64,000 nucleotides of DNA, from NCBI GenBank assembly GCA_036741355.1, contig DAINSK010000003.1:1-64000 (forward strand). Direction: 5' to 3'. Made by a program: the position numbers and the translations under genes. Positions 25,168-34,840 of the stretch are shown here, one piece after another. The notes beneath the pieces are model-generated. The model had not been told where the DNA came from. It saw only the letters and a list, made by a program, of their open reading frames with translations, and did no database searches. This DNA is from JBBRGK01 sp036741355. GTDB taxonomy: Bacteria; Chloroflexota; Dehalococcoidia; CAUJGQ01. Position 1 is the stretch's first letter. Each line of letters begins with the position of its first letter.

Positions 25168-26733
25168 TCAGGAACCGACCCGAATGCGCGCCTGGTCATA
25201 GCCGGTCGCCCCGGCTGGAAATGGATCGCTGCGACGGGCGGTTTGTACCATGCCGGTACCGTCGGTGGCTCGAACAACGATCGTGTAGACGCCGGGCTGC
25301 ACGGCCTGCCAGAGATACTGCCACAGCATCCAGGTACTCGGACCCAGTGACGGCAGAAGCTTTGCGTCGGTCCAGGTGGCTCCGCCGTCAGTCGACACCT
25401 CGACTCGCGCAATATCGCGAGCGCCGGCGAAAGCCACTCCGCCGATGCTAACTTCGCCACCGGGCACGCGGCTGCCTCCGACAGGCGTATCGATTCGCGA
25501 CATGGTCCGAACGATGCCCTGCTCATCCCAACCTTGCTGCTGCCAGAAGCCGGTGCGCTGCGAATTGACGACCTGCACATGGGTCAGCCACTTTGGGTTC
25601 TTCATGCCGTATATGTCGGTCGCCAGGATCCGCGCCGGGTACCCGTGTTTTGTCGGCAGCGCGCTGCCGTTGAGTTTGTAGGCCAACAAGGTGTCCGGGT
25701 CCATTGCCTGCTGCAGCTGCATATCTGACGTGTATCCATCAATGCTTGTGAACAGGATGAACGCCGCACCAGGCCGCGGGCCGGCACGTTGCAGTAGATC
25801 GGCAAAGTGCACACCGGTCCAGAGGCCGTTGCTGATCAGATCTCCGCCAATCTCGTTGGAAATACATTCGAGGGTGCGGTACGCCTCCACACTCGGCATG
25901 GCGAGGAGGTCGCTATAGCGCAGCTCGAATGGCCGTTCGACCAGACCGTCGACTTTCAGACTCCAGTTAGCGGCGTCCAGCTCCGGATCGAAAAGGTTCT
26001 TGGAGACCACATAGAAGCGGTCGGTCGGCGTCACGGCAGGCGGAAGGCCGGTGGAGGCAGCATCGGTGCTCCCTGCCGGTGCAGATCCGGTGAGCTTCGC
26101 AACGCCGCCCGAAGCCAGCGCGCGGCCACGGGGCGGAAGCGCCGGAAGCTTCCCGACCGCGCGACGCGCCAGTATTACCGTCGCCAGCCCCAACAGTCCT
26201 CCCGCAAGCAGACGGCGCCGGTCGAATCGACTGCCGGGTAATCGCGGCTGCTCGGTTGTCGCCGGTTCCGGCGGTTCGTCTGACCGCTTCCAGAACACGG
26301 CGGGCGGGCGCGCGAAGAGCATAAAAGCCACGGCATAAGCGCCGAATGCAAGCAGCGTGACCACAGCAACGGCGGGACTGCCTGCAAAGATACTGCGGCC
26401 GGCGAGAGGCAGAACGATCACCCCGGTGACCAACCAGAGGACAGTTATGATCGCGAACGGCCTGCCCCAGCGACCAATGGCGATACCCGCGAGGCCGCAG
26501 ATTGCAATCTGGCAAAGAAGCAACGCGGCGAACAGCAAAGGCTTCCCAAGGTAGAGGAACCGATCGAGCAGGAGCGAAAAGACCGGACCCGGCATGAGCA
26601 GGACAAGTCTGTCCTGGACGAGTTCCGGCAACGTTGGCGTCGCATTCACCGCGCGCCCAAGTAGTGCCACGACGACAAACGCGCAGCCTGCCGCCGCTCC
26701 GCTCCAGAAGTACCGCGTCCTCTTCACTATCAC
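25168..26733 (-). CDS. Sulfite-oxidase-family molybdopterin oxidoreductase with N-terminal membrane segments, 521 aa
   Basis: Residues 1-145 contain about four hydrophobic helices, and an RRRLLAGG stretch near 175 precedes another hydrophobic segment. The catalytic domain follows, with the molybdenum-binding Cys in RTLECISNEIGG, LWTGVHFADLL, KHGYPARILATDIYGMKNPKWL, and a C-terminal Ig-like dimerisation domain (VEVSTDGGATWTDAKL). Family members oxidise sulfite or reduce sulfoxides. The membrane anchor and absence of a heme domain suggest an extracytoplasmic enzyme passing electrons to a membrane carrier. The moaA gene 7 kb away supplies a step of the cofactor pathway. Confidence 0.85.
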   Translation of the reverse strand: MIVKRTRYFWSGAAAGCAFVVVALLGRAVNATPTLPELVQDRLVLLMPGPVFSLLLDRFLYLGKPLLFAALLLCQIAICGLAGIAIGRWGRPFAIITVLWLVTGVIVLPLAGRSIFAGSPAVAVVTLLAFGAYAVAFMLFARPPAVFWKRSDEPPEPATTEQPRLPGSRFDRRRLLAGGLLGLATVILARRAVGKLPALPPRGRALASGGVAKLTGSAPAGSTDAASTGLPPAVTPTDRFYVVSKNLFDPELDAANWSLKVDGLVERPFELRYSDLLAMPSVEAYRTLECISNEIGGDLISNGLWTGVHFADLLQRAGPRPGAAFILFTSIDGYTSDMQLQQAMDPDTLLAYKLNGSALPTKHGYPARILATDIYGMKNPKWLTHVQVVNSQRTGFWQQQGWDEQGIVRTMSRIDTPVGGSRVPGGEVSIGGVAFAGARDIARVEVSTDGGATWTDAKLLPSLGPSTWMLWQYLWQAVQPGVYTIVVRATDGTGMVQTARRSDPFPAGATGYDQARIRVGS

Positions 26734-27000
26734 TGAACCTGCTCGATTGTGACGTTGCGATCGGTCACAACCCGTGGGATACGACCGGACGCTCGTCTGT
26801 AGTACGGAGAGGCCGTGCGACTGGATCTTCCGAAGCCTGGGGTCACATGCTCAATCGTCGGGCTGGTCTGGTATGGGCTGCATGCACAAAACCGGGGTGC
26901 CTGCCCTTGACAGGCGGACAGAAGCGGAATTTTGGTACACTCTGGCCGCTGTAAGGACGCATGTAATGGACTCCCGACTCCTAGCAATCCTTCGGCGATA

Positions 27001-27240
27001 GTGAATGGCACTATCGACCGGCGCGAGCTCGACGATTTGGTGAACTCCTACTATATCTGGAACGCGTGGCAGGATGACGATGCCGAAATCGTAGCGCTCC
27101 GCGACCTGGTGGGTGAACTGGAGCTTCTTCTCTGCGAAGTCGGCGAGGGAATGCGCAACGAGTCTGAGCTCAAGGCCAAGGCGAGGGACCTCGTCGGCGC
27201 GGCTACCGCCCCTCCCCGAAAGCGTGTGGTGCGTACCTGA
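27001..27240 (+). CDS. Small acidic helical hypothetical protein, 79 aa
   Basis: The frame is MNGTIDRRELDDLVNSYYIW followed by acidic helices (AEIVALRDLVGELELLLCEV). I know no family. The GTG at 27001 is a guess, since the frame is open to an ATG at 26932 and no clear ribosome site is present at either. It lies alone between the molybdoenzyme and the carboxylase. Confidence 0.45.
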   Translation: MNGTIDRRELDDLVNSYYIWNAWQDDDAEIVALRDLVGELELLLCEVGEGMRNESELKAKARDLVGAATAPPRKRVVRT

Positions 27241-27432
27241 GCACCATCGCAACGATGAACAGATCTGTTCTGAGCTGCGCGTCCCACCGTGACGCGCTGG
27301 TCCGTGGAGTTCACGCTGCCGTCGCGCAGGGGCGCACGTGGCCTGTTATGCGATTCCTGCTCAGCCGCTGGCCGCAAACTCGATCGGTAAACGGGCCGCC
27401 CTCGCGGTGTGCACGGTTCGGGCGTGGGACCT

Positions 27433-30400
27433 TTACCACGTATCGACGCACGGCCGTTTCTTGCCGTCGCGGGGAAGGACCGGCGGCAGGGCTTTGAGGC
27501 CGGAGAGCAGCCAGCGGCGCGAGTCGGCCGGGTCGATTACGTCCTCTACCTCGAACACGTGCGCCGCGTTGAGCGCCTTGCCACGCTCATAGGCCTGCGC
27601 CACCATGCGGTCGAAAAGCGCCATGCGCTCGGCCGGGTCCTCCACCGCCTCGAGCTCGCGACGGTGGCCCAGCTTCACCTGTCCTTCGAGCCCCATGCCG
27701 CCGAACTCCGCCGTCGGCCAGGCGACCGTGAAGAGGGGCAGCTTGTGGTTGCCGGCGCCCATAGTCTGGGCGCCCAGCCCGTAAGCCTTGCGCAGGATGA
27801 TCGTGAAGAACGGCACCGTGACGCTGGCGCCGACGACGAACATGCGGGCGCTGTGACGCACCGTCGCCTCCTTTTCCGCCTCGGGGCCGACCATGATACC
27901 CGGCGTGTCGCAGAGGAAGAGCAGCGGGATGTCGAAGGCGTCGCAGAGCTGCATGAAGCGGGCTGCCTTGTCTGCCGCGGCGCTGTCGATGGCGCCGGAG
28001 AGATGCACGGGGTTGTTGGCAATCACGCCCACCGGCCGTCCCTCGACCCGGATGAAGGCGGTGATCATCGGCAGCCCGAAGCCGCGGCGCAGCTCCAGCA
28101 CCGAGCCGGTATCTGCCAGCGTCTCGATCACTTTGCGGATGTCGTAAACGCGCAACCGGTTCTCGGGAATGAGGCCACGCATCAGGCGCTGGTCCGGGCA
28201 CTCCCAGCTATCGACACGTCCCTGGAAATACGACAGGTACTGCTTCGCGGCATGCACAGCCTCGGCTTCGTCCTTGACGGCGATATCGACCACGCCGTTC
28301 GCCACCTGCACCGACATCGGGCCGATCTCCTCCGGCCGGAAGACGCCGAGCCCCCCGCCCTCGACCATCGCCGGTCCGCCCATGCCGATGTTCGAGTTTT
28401 CGGTGGCGATGATCACGTCACAGCAGCCCAGCAGGGCGGCGTTGCCGGCGAAGCTGCGCCCGGCATTGACCCCGATGATCGGCACCAGCCCGCTGAGCCG
28501 GCCCAGCTTGTTCCAAGTGGGCGTCGCCAGCCCGCCGCCGCCGCCCATGCGCTCGGATGTGCTGCCCGAGCCACCGGCGTTGCGGCTGCCCCCGCCGGCG
28601 CGGCCTCCGCCCCCCTCGGTGAAGTACACCACCGGCGCCCGCAGTCGCGCCGCCACGTCCAGCATGCGATCTTGCATTCGGTGGTTCATGCCACCTTGCG
28701 TGCCGGCGAGCACCGTGTAGTCGTAGGCAAGCACGACGCACCGCGACTTCATCTCGTCAAACAGGTCGCCGTTGACGTGGCCGAGGCCCATCACCATGCC
28801 GTCCGAAGGGGCGTAGGCCAACAACTCGTCCACCGTACCCCGCAGCCCGGCGGCCAGCGCCAGCGTGCCGTACTCCGTGAAGCTGCCCGCGTCGAAGAGG
28901 TCCTCTACGTTCTCGCGCGCCGTGCGGCCGCCCCGCGCGTGGCGCCTCTCGATCGCTCCCAGGCGGATGGGGTCGGAGGTGGTGATCGTGCGCTGTCGCA
29001 GCAATTCGGCGAGGTCGGGCCGGACGGCGTCGAGGTCGACCGCCGTGTCGCCGGCTGCTGTCAATTCGCCTTCGTCACGCGCTTTGATGAACAGGAGCGG
29101 CTCGCCCTCATATAACGTGTCGCCCGGCGCAACGGCGATCTGCCGAACACTGCCGGGGAACGGCGCATGGATGACGTGCTCCATCTTCATTGCGTTCAGC
29201 ACGAGCAGTTGCTGGCCGCTCCGCACGAGGTCGCCCTCGTTCACGTCGATGCTGACGACCGTCGCCTGCATTGGCGCACGAATAGCCATCGTTCCTTCGG
29301 GTCCGCCCAAATCATCGGCCGTTAAATACGCGGCCTCCTCCGTCTGGGCCGGCACAGGAGCTGCGTCGCCACCCGACTTTCCATAGGTGAGCACGGCAAG
29401 CGGATCAGCGGAGTCCACCCTGGCGCCCGCACGGTTGCCGGCAACCACGCCGTCGAAAAAGAGCTTCCGGTGCGCGCCTGATGAAGCGACGATCTCGGCT
29501 ACATGGGCCTCGAGGAAGTTGGTGTCGATGCGATCGTTCGCGACTTCGGGGCGCTGCAACAGGTTCTGCAGCAAGGGGATGTTGGTTCGAACGCCCTCGA
29601 TCCGAAATTCGCAGATTGCTCGGTAGCTGGCCGCGACGGCGTCGGCGAACCGCGACGACGGCGACCAGCAGATCAGCTTGGCGAGCAACGAATCGAAGTT
29701 CGGGTTGGTTCGATAGTTGGTGTAGCCGCAGGTATCGACCCGAATCCCGCGACCGGATGGCACGTCAAATGCGGTCAACGTCCCGCCGGACGGCCGAACC
29801 GCGCCGGAGGCGTCCATCGTCTCAGTGTTAATCCGCACCTGCACCGCGAAGCCTTGCGGAACTGGCACGCTTGCCTGCTGAAGGCCGAGGTCGGGGAGCG
29901 ATCGTCCGCCCGCAATTTGGAGCTGTATCTGAACGAGGTCCAGGTGCAGCACTTCCTCGGTCACGGTGTGTTCGACCTGCAGCCTCGCGTTGGCCTCAAT
30001 AAACGCGTATCGGGTATCGCCGCCCGCACCGTCAGCGTCGACCAGGAATTCGAAGGTACCGAGATTTCGGTACTGCGTCGCCTCGGCCATCCTGACGGCA
30101 TCTGCAGTCAGGATGGCGCGGAGACCCTCGGTCAGCGCCGGGCATGGCGCGACTTCCATAAGCTTTTGGTGGCGTCGTTGAATACTGCACTCTCGTTCCC
30201 ACAGGTGGCTCACGGCGCCGGTGCCGTCGCCGACGATCTGAACTTCCACGTGGCGCGCGTGCCGCATGTACTCTTCAATGTAGAGGTCGCCGCTTCCGAA
30301 CGCTTGCAGTGCTTCTGACCGGCAGCGGGCGTACGCTTCCTCGATGTCGTCCGGCGCCGTCACGACGCGCATGCCCCGTCCGCCGCCGCCGGCGACGGCC

Positions 30401-30873
30401 TTGATCACCATCGCACTGCCCTCGCCAAGGGAAGCAAGAAACCTCCGGGACTGGTCTGCCGAAACGGCCTCCGAAGTTCCACGCAGCACCGGTACACCGG
30501 AGCGCTCGGCCAATACACGGGCGAGCGTCTTATCGCCGAAGACGGCGAGCGTCTCTGGAGTCGGGCCGACAAAGGTGATGCCGTGTTCGCCGCAACGCCG
30601 AGCAAATGCCGCTTGCTCGCTCAGGAAGCCGTAGCCGGGATGGATCGCATCGCAGTCGCGCTCTCGTGCCACGGCGATCATCTGGTCGGCATCGAGGTAG
30701 GCGGCGACTCCGGTCCCACGCAGCGCGAACGCTTCATCCGCTTTGCGGGTGTGGAGCGATTGGGCGTCGTCCTCGGAGAAGATGGCGACGGTATAGATAC
30801 CAAGCTCGGCAGCGGCGCGAATGATGCGGACGCCGATTTCACCGCGGTTGGCAACCAGGAGACGTTTGACCAT
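27433..30873 (-). CDS. Single-chain biotin-dependent acyl-CoA carboxylase (BC-BCCP-CT), 1146 aa
   Basis: Residues 1-450 are biotin carboxylase (LLVANRGEIGVRIIRAA, the glycine-rich KAVAGGGGRGM ATP loop, EANARLQVEHTVTEE, RINTE). Residues about 560-630 are the biotinyl carrier with the lysine in NAMKMEH. Residues about 640-1130 are carboxyltransferase, with N- and C-lobes seen in NEGGGGRAGGG-type and GAYGLGAQTMGAG-type segments. The enzyme carboxylates an acyl-CoA with bicarbonate and ATP. All three parts in one chain are known for a long-chain acyl-CoA carboxylase group in Mycobacterium and Rhodopseudomonas. Acetyl- and propionyl-CoA enzymes normally have separate subunits. The substrate here is not predictable. 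It is monocistronic and divergent from the FHA-cyclase. Confidence 0.9.
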   Translation of the reverse strand: MVKRLLVANRGEIGVRIIRAAAELGIYTVAIFSEDDAQSLHTRKADEAFALRGTGVAAYLDADQMIAVARERDCDAIHPGYGFLSEQAAFARRCGEHGITFVGPTPETLAVFGDKTLARVLAERSGVPVLRGTSEAVSADQSRRFLASLGEGSAMVIKAVAGGGGRGMRVVTAPDDIEEAYARCRSEALQAFGSGDLYIEEYMRHARHVEVQIVGDGTGAVSHLWERECSIQRRHQKLMEVAPCPALTEGLRAILTADAVRMAEATQYRNLGTFEFLVDADGAGGDTRYAFIEANARLQVEHTVTEEVLHLDLVQIQLQIAGGRSLPDLGLQQASVPVPQGFAVQVRINTETMDASGAVRPSGGTLTAFDVPSGRGIRVDTCGYTNYRTNPNFDSLLAKLICWSPSSRFADAVAASYRAICEFRIEGVRTNIPLLQNLLQRPEVANDRIDTNFLEAHVAEIVASSGAHRKLFFDGVVAGNRAGARVDSADPLAVLTYGKSGGDAAPVPAQTEEAAYLTADDLGGPEGTMAIRAPMQATVVSIDVNEGDLVRSGQQLLVLNAMKMEHVIHAPFPGSVRQIAVAPGDTLYEGEPLLFIKARDEGELTAAGDTAVDLDAVRPDLAELLRQRTITTSDPIRLGAIERRHARGGRTARENVEDLFDAGSFTEYGTLALAAGLRGTVDELLAYAPSDGMVMGLGHVNGDLFDEMKSRCVVLAYDYTVLAGTQGGMNHRMQDRMLDVAARLRAPVVYFTEGGGGRAGGGSRNAGGSGSTSERMGGGGGLATPTWNKLGRLSGLVPIIGVNAGRSFAGNAALLGCCDVIIATENSNIGMGGPAMVEGGGLGVFRPEEIGPMSVQVANGVVDIAVKDEAEAVHAAKQYLSYFQGRVDSWECPDQRLMRGLIPENRLRVYDIRKVIETLADTGSVLELRRGFGLPMITAFIRVEGRPVGVIANNPVHLSGAIDSAAADKAARFMQLCDAFDIPLLFLCDTPGIMVGPEAEKEATVRHSARMFVVGASVTVPFFTIILRKAYGLGAQTMGAGNHKLPLFTVAWPTAEFGGMGLEGQVKLGHRRELEAVEDPAERMALFDRMVAQAYERGKALNAAHVFEVEDVIDPADSRRWLLSGLKALPPVLPRDGKKRPCVDTW

Positions 30874-31026
30874 GTCGGATGCGGTTCCTCACCTGCCGGT
30901 TTATAACCAGCAGTATAAGACTCACTCGGCTTCGCCGGCGGAACTAGTGTAATCGCCGAACGTGGCCGTTACGAATTTTGAGTGGTCGTCCTCCCGCGCT
31001 CGGTGGTATGCTGCGGGCTACGCATC

Positions 31027-31920
31027 ATGTATATGATCACCGTCCAGCAGCCTGATGGAACGTCCACCAGCCGCGAACTCATCGAGGGTCGGTGCGTCGT
31101 TGGGCGCCTACGCAGCCGCAGCGAACTGGTCGTACAAGATCAGGAAGTTTCGCGGGCGCACGTCGCTATCTGCGCCGAGCAAAACGGCCTCACGATCGAG
31201 GACCTCGGCAGCTCAAACGGTACATATCTCGAACAAGAGGGAAGCGCCGACCGGCTGGTAACGGGACAAAAATACCCGCTGCTGCCCGACCAGGCAGTTT
31301 CGTTCGGCGCCTCGCTGCTTACGGTGTCCGTCCGGCACTCGTGGGAAGAGACGCGAATCGCACTCCCGACGTACAAGCCGCGCTTCGTCGGCGTACTCTA
31401 CACCGACATTGTGAGCTCAACCGCGATGACGGCAAAGCTGGGGCACGAGCGCGCGACAGAATTGCTCGAGTGGCACAATGAGACGTTTCGTGAGCGCTTT
31501 AAGCGGTACGGCGGGCGAGAAAGCAAAAACACCGGCGACGGATTCGAGGCGCTCTTCACCTCGGTGACGGACGCGCTCGGCTGTGCCGCCGCCTGCCAGC
31601 GGGCGCTGGCGCGCCGAAATCAGCAGGACAAAACGGGACTACGGCTGCAGGTGCGCATGGGCGTCAACGGAGGCGAAGCTCCCTCGATTCGCAAGCGTGT
31701 CTACGGCATGCCGTTGATCCTGGCGGCTCGCGTCATGGCCAAAGCCGGAGCCTCGCAGGTGTTTGTGCCCGCCCATGTCCCGGGCATCGTCGCGGGATCG
31801 CTGTTGCAGTTCTCGCCTGCAGGGAGCCACGAGCTCAAAGGGCTCGACGAGCCGGTGGAGCTCCTGGAGTTCCTGTGGCAGAAGGATCCTAGCATCGGCC
31901 CTGCGGACGCCCGCGCATAA
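31027..31920 (+). CDS. FHA domain - class III adenylate/guanylate cyclase, 297 aa
   Basis: Residues about 1-95 are a forkhead-associated domain (CVVGRLRSRSELVV, VSRAHVAI, DLGSSNGTYL), which binds phosphothreonine. Residues about 120-290 are a class III nucleotidyl cyclase domain with the first metal-binding Asp in VLYTDIVSSTAM and the second in KNTGDGFEALF. The substrate-specifying and transition-state residues are not obvious. The protein probably makes a cyclic nucleotide under control of a Ser/Thr kinase, but no kinase is present in the window. Start at ATG 31027 or 31033; the frame extends further upstream without a better start. Confidence 0.85.
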   Translation: MYMITVQQPDGTSTSRELIEGRCVVGRLRSRSELVVQDQEVSRAHVAICAEQNGLTIEDLGSSNGTYLEQEGSADRLVTGQKYPLLPDQAVSFGASLLTVSVRHSWEETRIALPTYKPRFVGVLYTDIVSSTAMTAKLGHERATELLEWHNETFRERFKRYGGRESKNTGDGFEALFTSVTDALGCAAACQRALARRNQQDKTGLRLQVRMGVNGGEAPSIRKRVYGMPLILAARVMAKAGASQVFVPAHVPGIVAGSLLQFSPAGSHELKGLDEPVELLEFLWQKDPSIGPADARA

Positions 31921-32125
31921 CCGAACCGTGGATATCACCTGCACGGTGGGTTGCAGCGGCAAAGCCGGCGCCCTGCAAGTCAGCCCGAGTCACAAGGCAG
32001 ACGCGGACACGCTTCACGGCGAGCCGGCGTCGAACGCAGCGTTTGTTCGTGCCGAACGCGGCCCGTATGATCGAGGAGCCTGCGTTCGCCAGCACTCGGC
32101 GAGTCCTCTAACAGATCGGTGGTAT

Positions 32126-32707
32126 ATGAAAGTTCTCGTGTTTGCGTTCGTGAGCACCCTGGCACTCTGCATGGCCTGCGGCGGCAACTCCAAAGGCGGC
32201 ATCGTTGCCCAGGCGCCCACACTCGGCGCGTCGACGCCATTGGCCGGCGGTACTGCCGTGCCGACGACGAGGCTAGGTACCCGCCCGCCCGGTGCGACTG
32301 CTCGTCCTGCAGCATCGGCCGCAGGTAGTCCAACGGCGGGCATCCCAGCACTGCCCCCGGAAACGCCGCCCCTGCAGACGACCGCCTCCGGACTGCAGTT
32401 TCAGGACGTCGTCGCTGGTACGGGCGCCCAGCCCCAAGCCGGACAGACGGTGACCGTCAATTACACCGGCTGGCTGAACGACGGCACGAAGTTTGATAGC
32501 TCGTTCGACCGCAATCAGCCGTTCAGCTTCGTCCTCGGCAAGGGGCAGGTGATCAAGGGCTGGGACGAGGGGTTGGCCACGATGAAGGTGGGCGGAAAGC
32601 GCCGGCTGGTGATCCCGCCCGGGCTCGGCTACGGTGCCCAGGCAAACGGCAAGATCCCGGCGAACTCGCAGCTCACCTTCGACGTGGAACTGGTGGACGT
32701 CAAGTAG
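32126..32707 (+). CDS. FKBP-type peptidyl-prolyl isomerase lipoprotein, 193 aa
   Basis: The ATG at 32126 opens a lipoprotein signal peptide (MKVLVFAFVSTLALCMACGG, lipobox Cys near residue 18). A Pro/Thr/Ala-rich linker follows, and residues about 85-193 are an FKBP domain (VTVNYTGWLNDGTKFDSS, FVLGKGQVIKGWDEG, LVIPPGLGYGAQANGKIP). It would catalyse proline isomerisation of proteins outside the membrane. The frame is open far upstream but only this start gives the signal peptide. Its end overlaps the convergent hydrolase gene by 8 bp. Confidence 0.92.
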   Translation: MKVLVFAFVSTLALCMACGGNSKGGIVAQAPTLGASTPLAGGTAVPTTRLGTRPPGATARPAASAAGSPTAGIPALPPETPPLQTTASGLQFQDVVAGTGAQPQAGQTVTVNYTGWLNDGTKFDSSFDRNQPFSFVLGKGQVIKGWDEGLATMKVGGKRRLVIPPGLGYGAQANGKIPANSQLTFDVELVDVK

Positions 32708-33602
32708 AGGGCAGCCAGCGATCGAAGAAGGCTACCACGCGGCCAACATATTCGTGTCGCAGCACGTTGAAGGCCATGGCGTGGGGTGCGCTGGGAATGA
32801 GCCAAAACTCCTTCGGCTCGTTGGCGCGTACGAAGATTGCCTGACTATCGGCGACAGAGATGATCTGGTCATCTTGAGCGTGGATAAGCAGGAGTGCGCA
32901 CCGTCGTAATCCGCCAACCTCTCGTTCTGGAACAACGCGCAGGGCGCTGACCTTGTGGCGCCATTCGGTGAGCTTGGTCGTCAGATTTGCGGCCGGAAAG
33001 CTCGGCATGTGTGTGAAGCGGCGGAAGTTCTGCTGCACAGCGCTCTTGAGCGAACGGAACGCCGATTCGGCCACGACCGCGCGCACCGAAGGTGAATCGC
33101 AGGCCGCCAAAATGGCGAGCGAAGCGCCAAGCGACAGGCCGAGAATTCCAATGCCATCGTGGTCAACATCGTCGCGCAACTGTAGATACTCGATCGCCGC
33201 CTGCACGTCGTCGCGCTCGTTTGCCCCAAGCGTGCAGGCTACGCCGGCAGAATCGCCGCAGTAGCGCAGATCAAGCAGCAGCAAGCTGAAACCCGCGTCG
33301 TGCAGGAATGCCGCGTGCGACAGCATGTCGTCCTTACAAGCGGTGTAGCCGTGCAACAGCAATACGGTCTGCCTGCGGCTGCCGGCAATGAACCAGGCAG
33401 CAAGCTGTGTGCCGTCACGGCTCAGGAAGCGGATCTCTTCACGCTCGAGCGCATCGCCCATCCTGGGGGCGTCGAAAAAGCCGTGCGCTGGGTGAACAAC
33501 CACCTTATATGCTTTCCACGCGATCGCGGCCAGGGCCGCGCAGACGAGCACTGCCGGAATGGCGATACCGAGACCGATTCCAAGGAACCAGTACAATCCC
33601 AA
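32700..33602 (-). CDS. Alpha/beta hydrolase with N-terminal membrane anchor, 300 aa
   Basis: A membrane helix lies at residues about 5-30. The hydrolase fold shows LLLHGYTACKDDM (oxyanion region), the nucleophile elbow GLSLGAS, an Asp in IHAQDDQIIS and a His in PSAPHAMAF. It resembles the BEM46/YqkD-type serine hydrolases with unknown substrates. It is convergent with the FKBP gene and its 3' end overlaps it by 8 bp. moaA is divergent on the other side. Confidence 0.85.
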   Translation of the reverse strand: MGLYWFLGIGLGIAIPAVLVCAALAAIAWKAYKVVVHPAHGFFDAPRMGDALEREEIRFLSRDGTQLAAWFIAGSRRQTVLLLHGYTACKDDMLSHAAFLHDAGFSLLLLDLRYCGDSAGVACTLGANERDDVQAAIEYLQLRDDVDHDGIGILGLSLGASLAILAACDSPSVRAVVAESAFRSLKSAVQQNFRRFTHMPSFPAANLTTKLTEWRHKVSALRVVPEREVGGLRRCALLLIHAQDDQIISVADSQAIFVRANEPKEFWLIPSAPHAMAFNVLRHEYVGRVVAFFDRWLPST

Positions 33603-33760
33603 CTCCCTGGCGATTCAGCATTAATGACTCTCCGGGCTGCTGAACCCTGATGCAGATTTCAGATTACCCTATTTCTCGAGGAGCATATAGCGCCAAAGCG
33701 GAACCCAGACGTAGAGGCCGGGTCAGCCCATGCCGAATGAGGTACCATACAGCAGTGAAG

Positions 33761-34765
33761 ATGTTTGACGCCCTCAACCGGCCGCTGCGCGACCTCCGGA
33801 TCTCGGTCACCGATCGCTGCAATTTTCGTTGCACGTATTGCATGCCAAAGGAAGTCTTCGGCGCCGACTTTCAGTTTCTGCCGCGGGCCGACCTGCTCAG
33901 CTTTGAAGAGATTACCCGGCTCGCGCGCATCTTCGTCGATCAGGGCGTAGAGAAGGTTCGCCTCACCGGCGGAGAGCCCCTGGTCCGGCGCGACATCGAA
34001 AAGTTGATCGCGATGTTGACCTCGATCCCCGGCCTGGCCGACATCGCACTGACGACCAATGGGTCGTTGCTGACTCCACAAAAGGCGCGAGCGCTCAAGG
34101 ACGCCGGCCTCAAGCGGATCACGATCAGTCTCGACTCGCTTGACGAGGCCGTGTTCCAGTCCATGAACGACGTCAGTTTTCCTGTCGCGCGGGTCCTCGA
34201 TGGTATCAAGGCGGCAGGCGAAACCGGTCTTTCACCGATCAAGATCGACATGGTCGTCAAGCGTGGTGTCAACGACGATTCAATCCTTGATATGGCCGGT
34301 CACTTTCGGGGTAGCGGTTATATTCTCCGCTTCATCGAGTTCATGGACGTGGGCAACTTCAACGGCTGGCGTATGGATGACGTCGTCTCCGGCGCGGAGA
34401 TCGTGGACCTGATTCATTCGCGCTGGTCGCTTGAATCGGTTGCACCAAATTATGCCGGCGAAGTCGCCAGCCGCTATCGCTACCTGGACGGACAGGGCGA
34501 GATCGGCTTGATCACGTCGGTGACACAGCCGTTCTGCAGCGACTGCACCCGCGCCCGTCTATCCGCCGACGGTCACCTCTACACCTGTCTTTTCGGCCTT
34601 AAGGGCCACGACTTCCGCACGTTGCTACGCAATGGTTCGAGCGACCAACAGATCGCAACCTTTCTGCAGACTGTCTGGTCGGTACGCAACGACCGCTACT
34701 CCGAGATCCGTTCGGAAAACACGATTCCGCTCAAGAAAGTCGAGATGTCGCACATCGGCGGCTGA
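33761..34765 (+). CDS. moaA: GTP 3',8-cyclase MoaA, 334 aa
   Basis: A radical-SAM protein with C20-x3-C24-x2-C27 in TDRCNFRCTYC, the SAM-binding LTGGEPLVRRDI, and a C-terminal second cluster motif CSDCTRARLS plus one more Cys in LYTCLFG. The chain ends in MSHIGG, the conserved Gly-Gly tail. It converts GTP to 3',8-cyclo-GTP, the first step of molybdenum-cofactor synthesis. No moaC or other Moco gene is adjacent. The likely client in the window is the sulfite-oxidase-like enzyme. The ATG at 33761 is preceded by a possible GTG at 33755. I saw no Moco riboswitch-like structure upstream. Confidence 0.93.
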   Translation: MFDALNRPLRDLRISVTDRCNFRCTYCMPKEVFGADFQFLPRADLLSFEEITRLARIFVDQGVEKVRLTGGEPLVRRDIEKLIAMLTSIPGLADIALTTNGSLLTPQKARALKDAGLKRITISLDSLDEAVFQSMNDVSFPVARVLDGIKAAGETGLSPIKIDMVVKRGVNDDSILDMAGHFRGSGYILRFIEFMDVGNFNGWRMDDVVSGAEIVDLIHSRWSLESVAPNYAGEVASRYRYLDGQGEIGLITSVTQPFCSDCTRARLSADGHLYTCLFGLKGHDFRTLLRNGSSDQQIATFLQTVWSVRNDRYSEIRSENTIPLKKVEMSHIGG

Positions 34766-34840
34766 CGCCGCTGAATCCACACTGACTCGACATAAGACGA
34801 CTGGTCAGCGAGAAGCCCTGGCTGACAGCGGTGTTGTCTG

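Noticed and set aside
27409..29115. Long plus-strand frame opposite the acyl-CoA carboxylase
   Set aside because: It is antisense to an unmistakable carboxylase and is His/Arg-rich, as is usual for GC-rich shadow frames.
33603..33760. Moco riboswitch before moaA
   Set aside because: I could not find the conserved GNRA-type helix pattern in the leader.
34766..34840. Bidirectional terminator between moaA and paaD
   Set aside because: GTCAGC and GCTGAC can pair around 34803-34829, but there is no T run, so the support is too weak.
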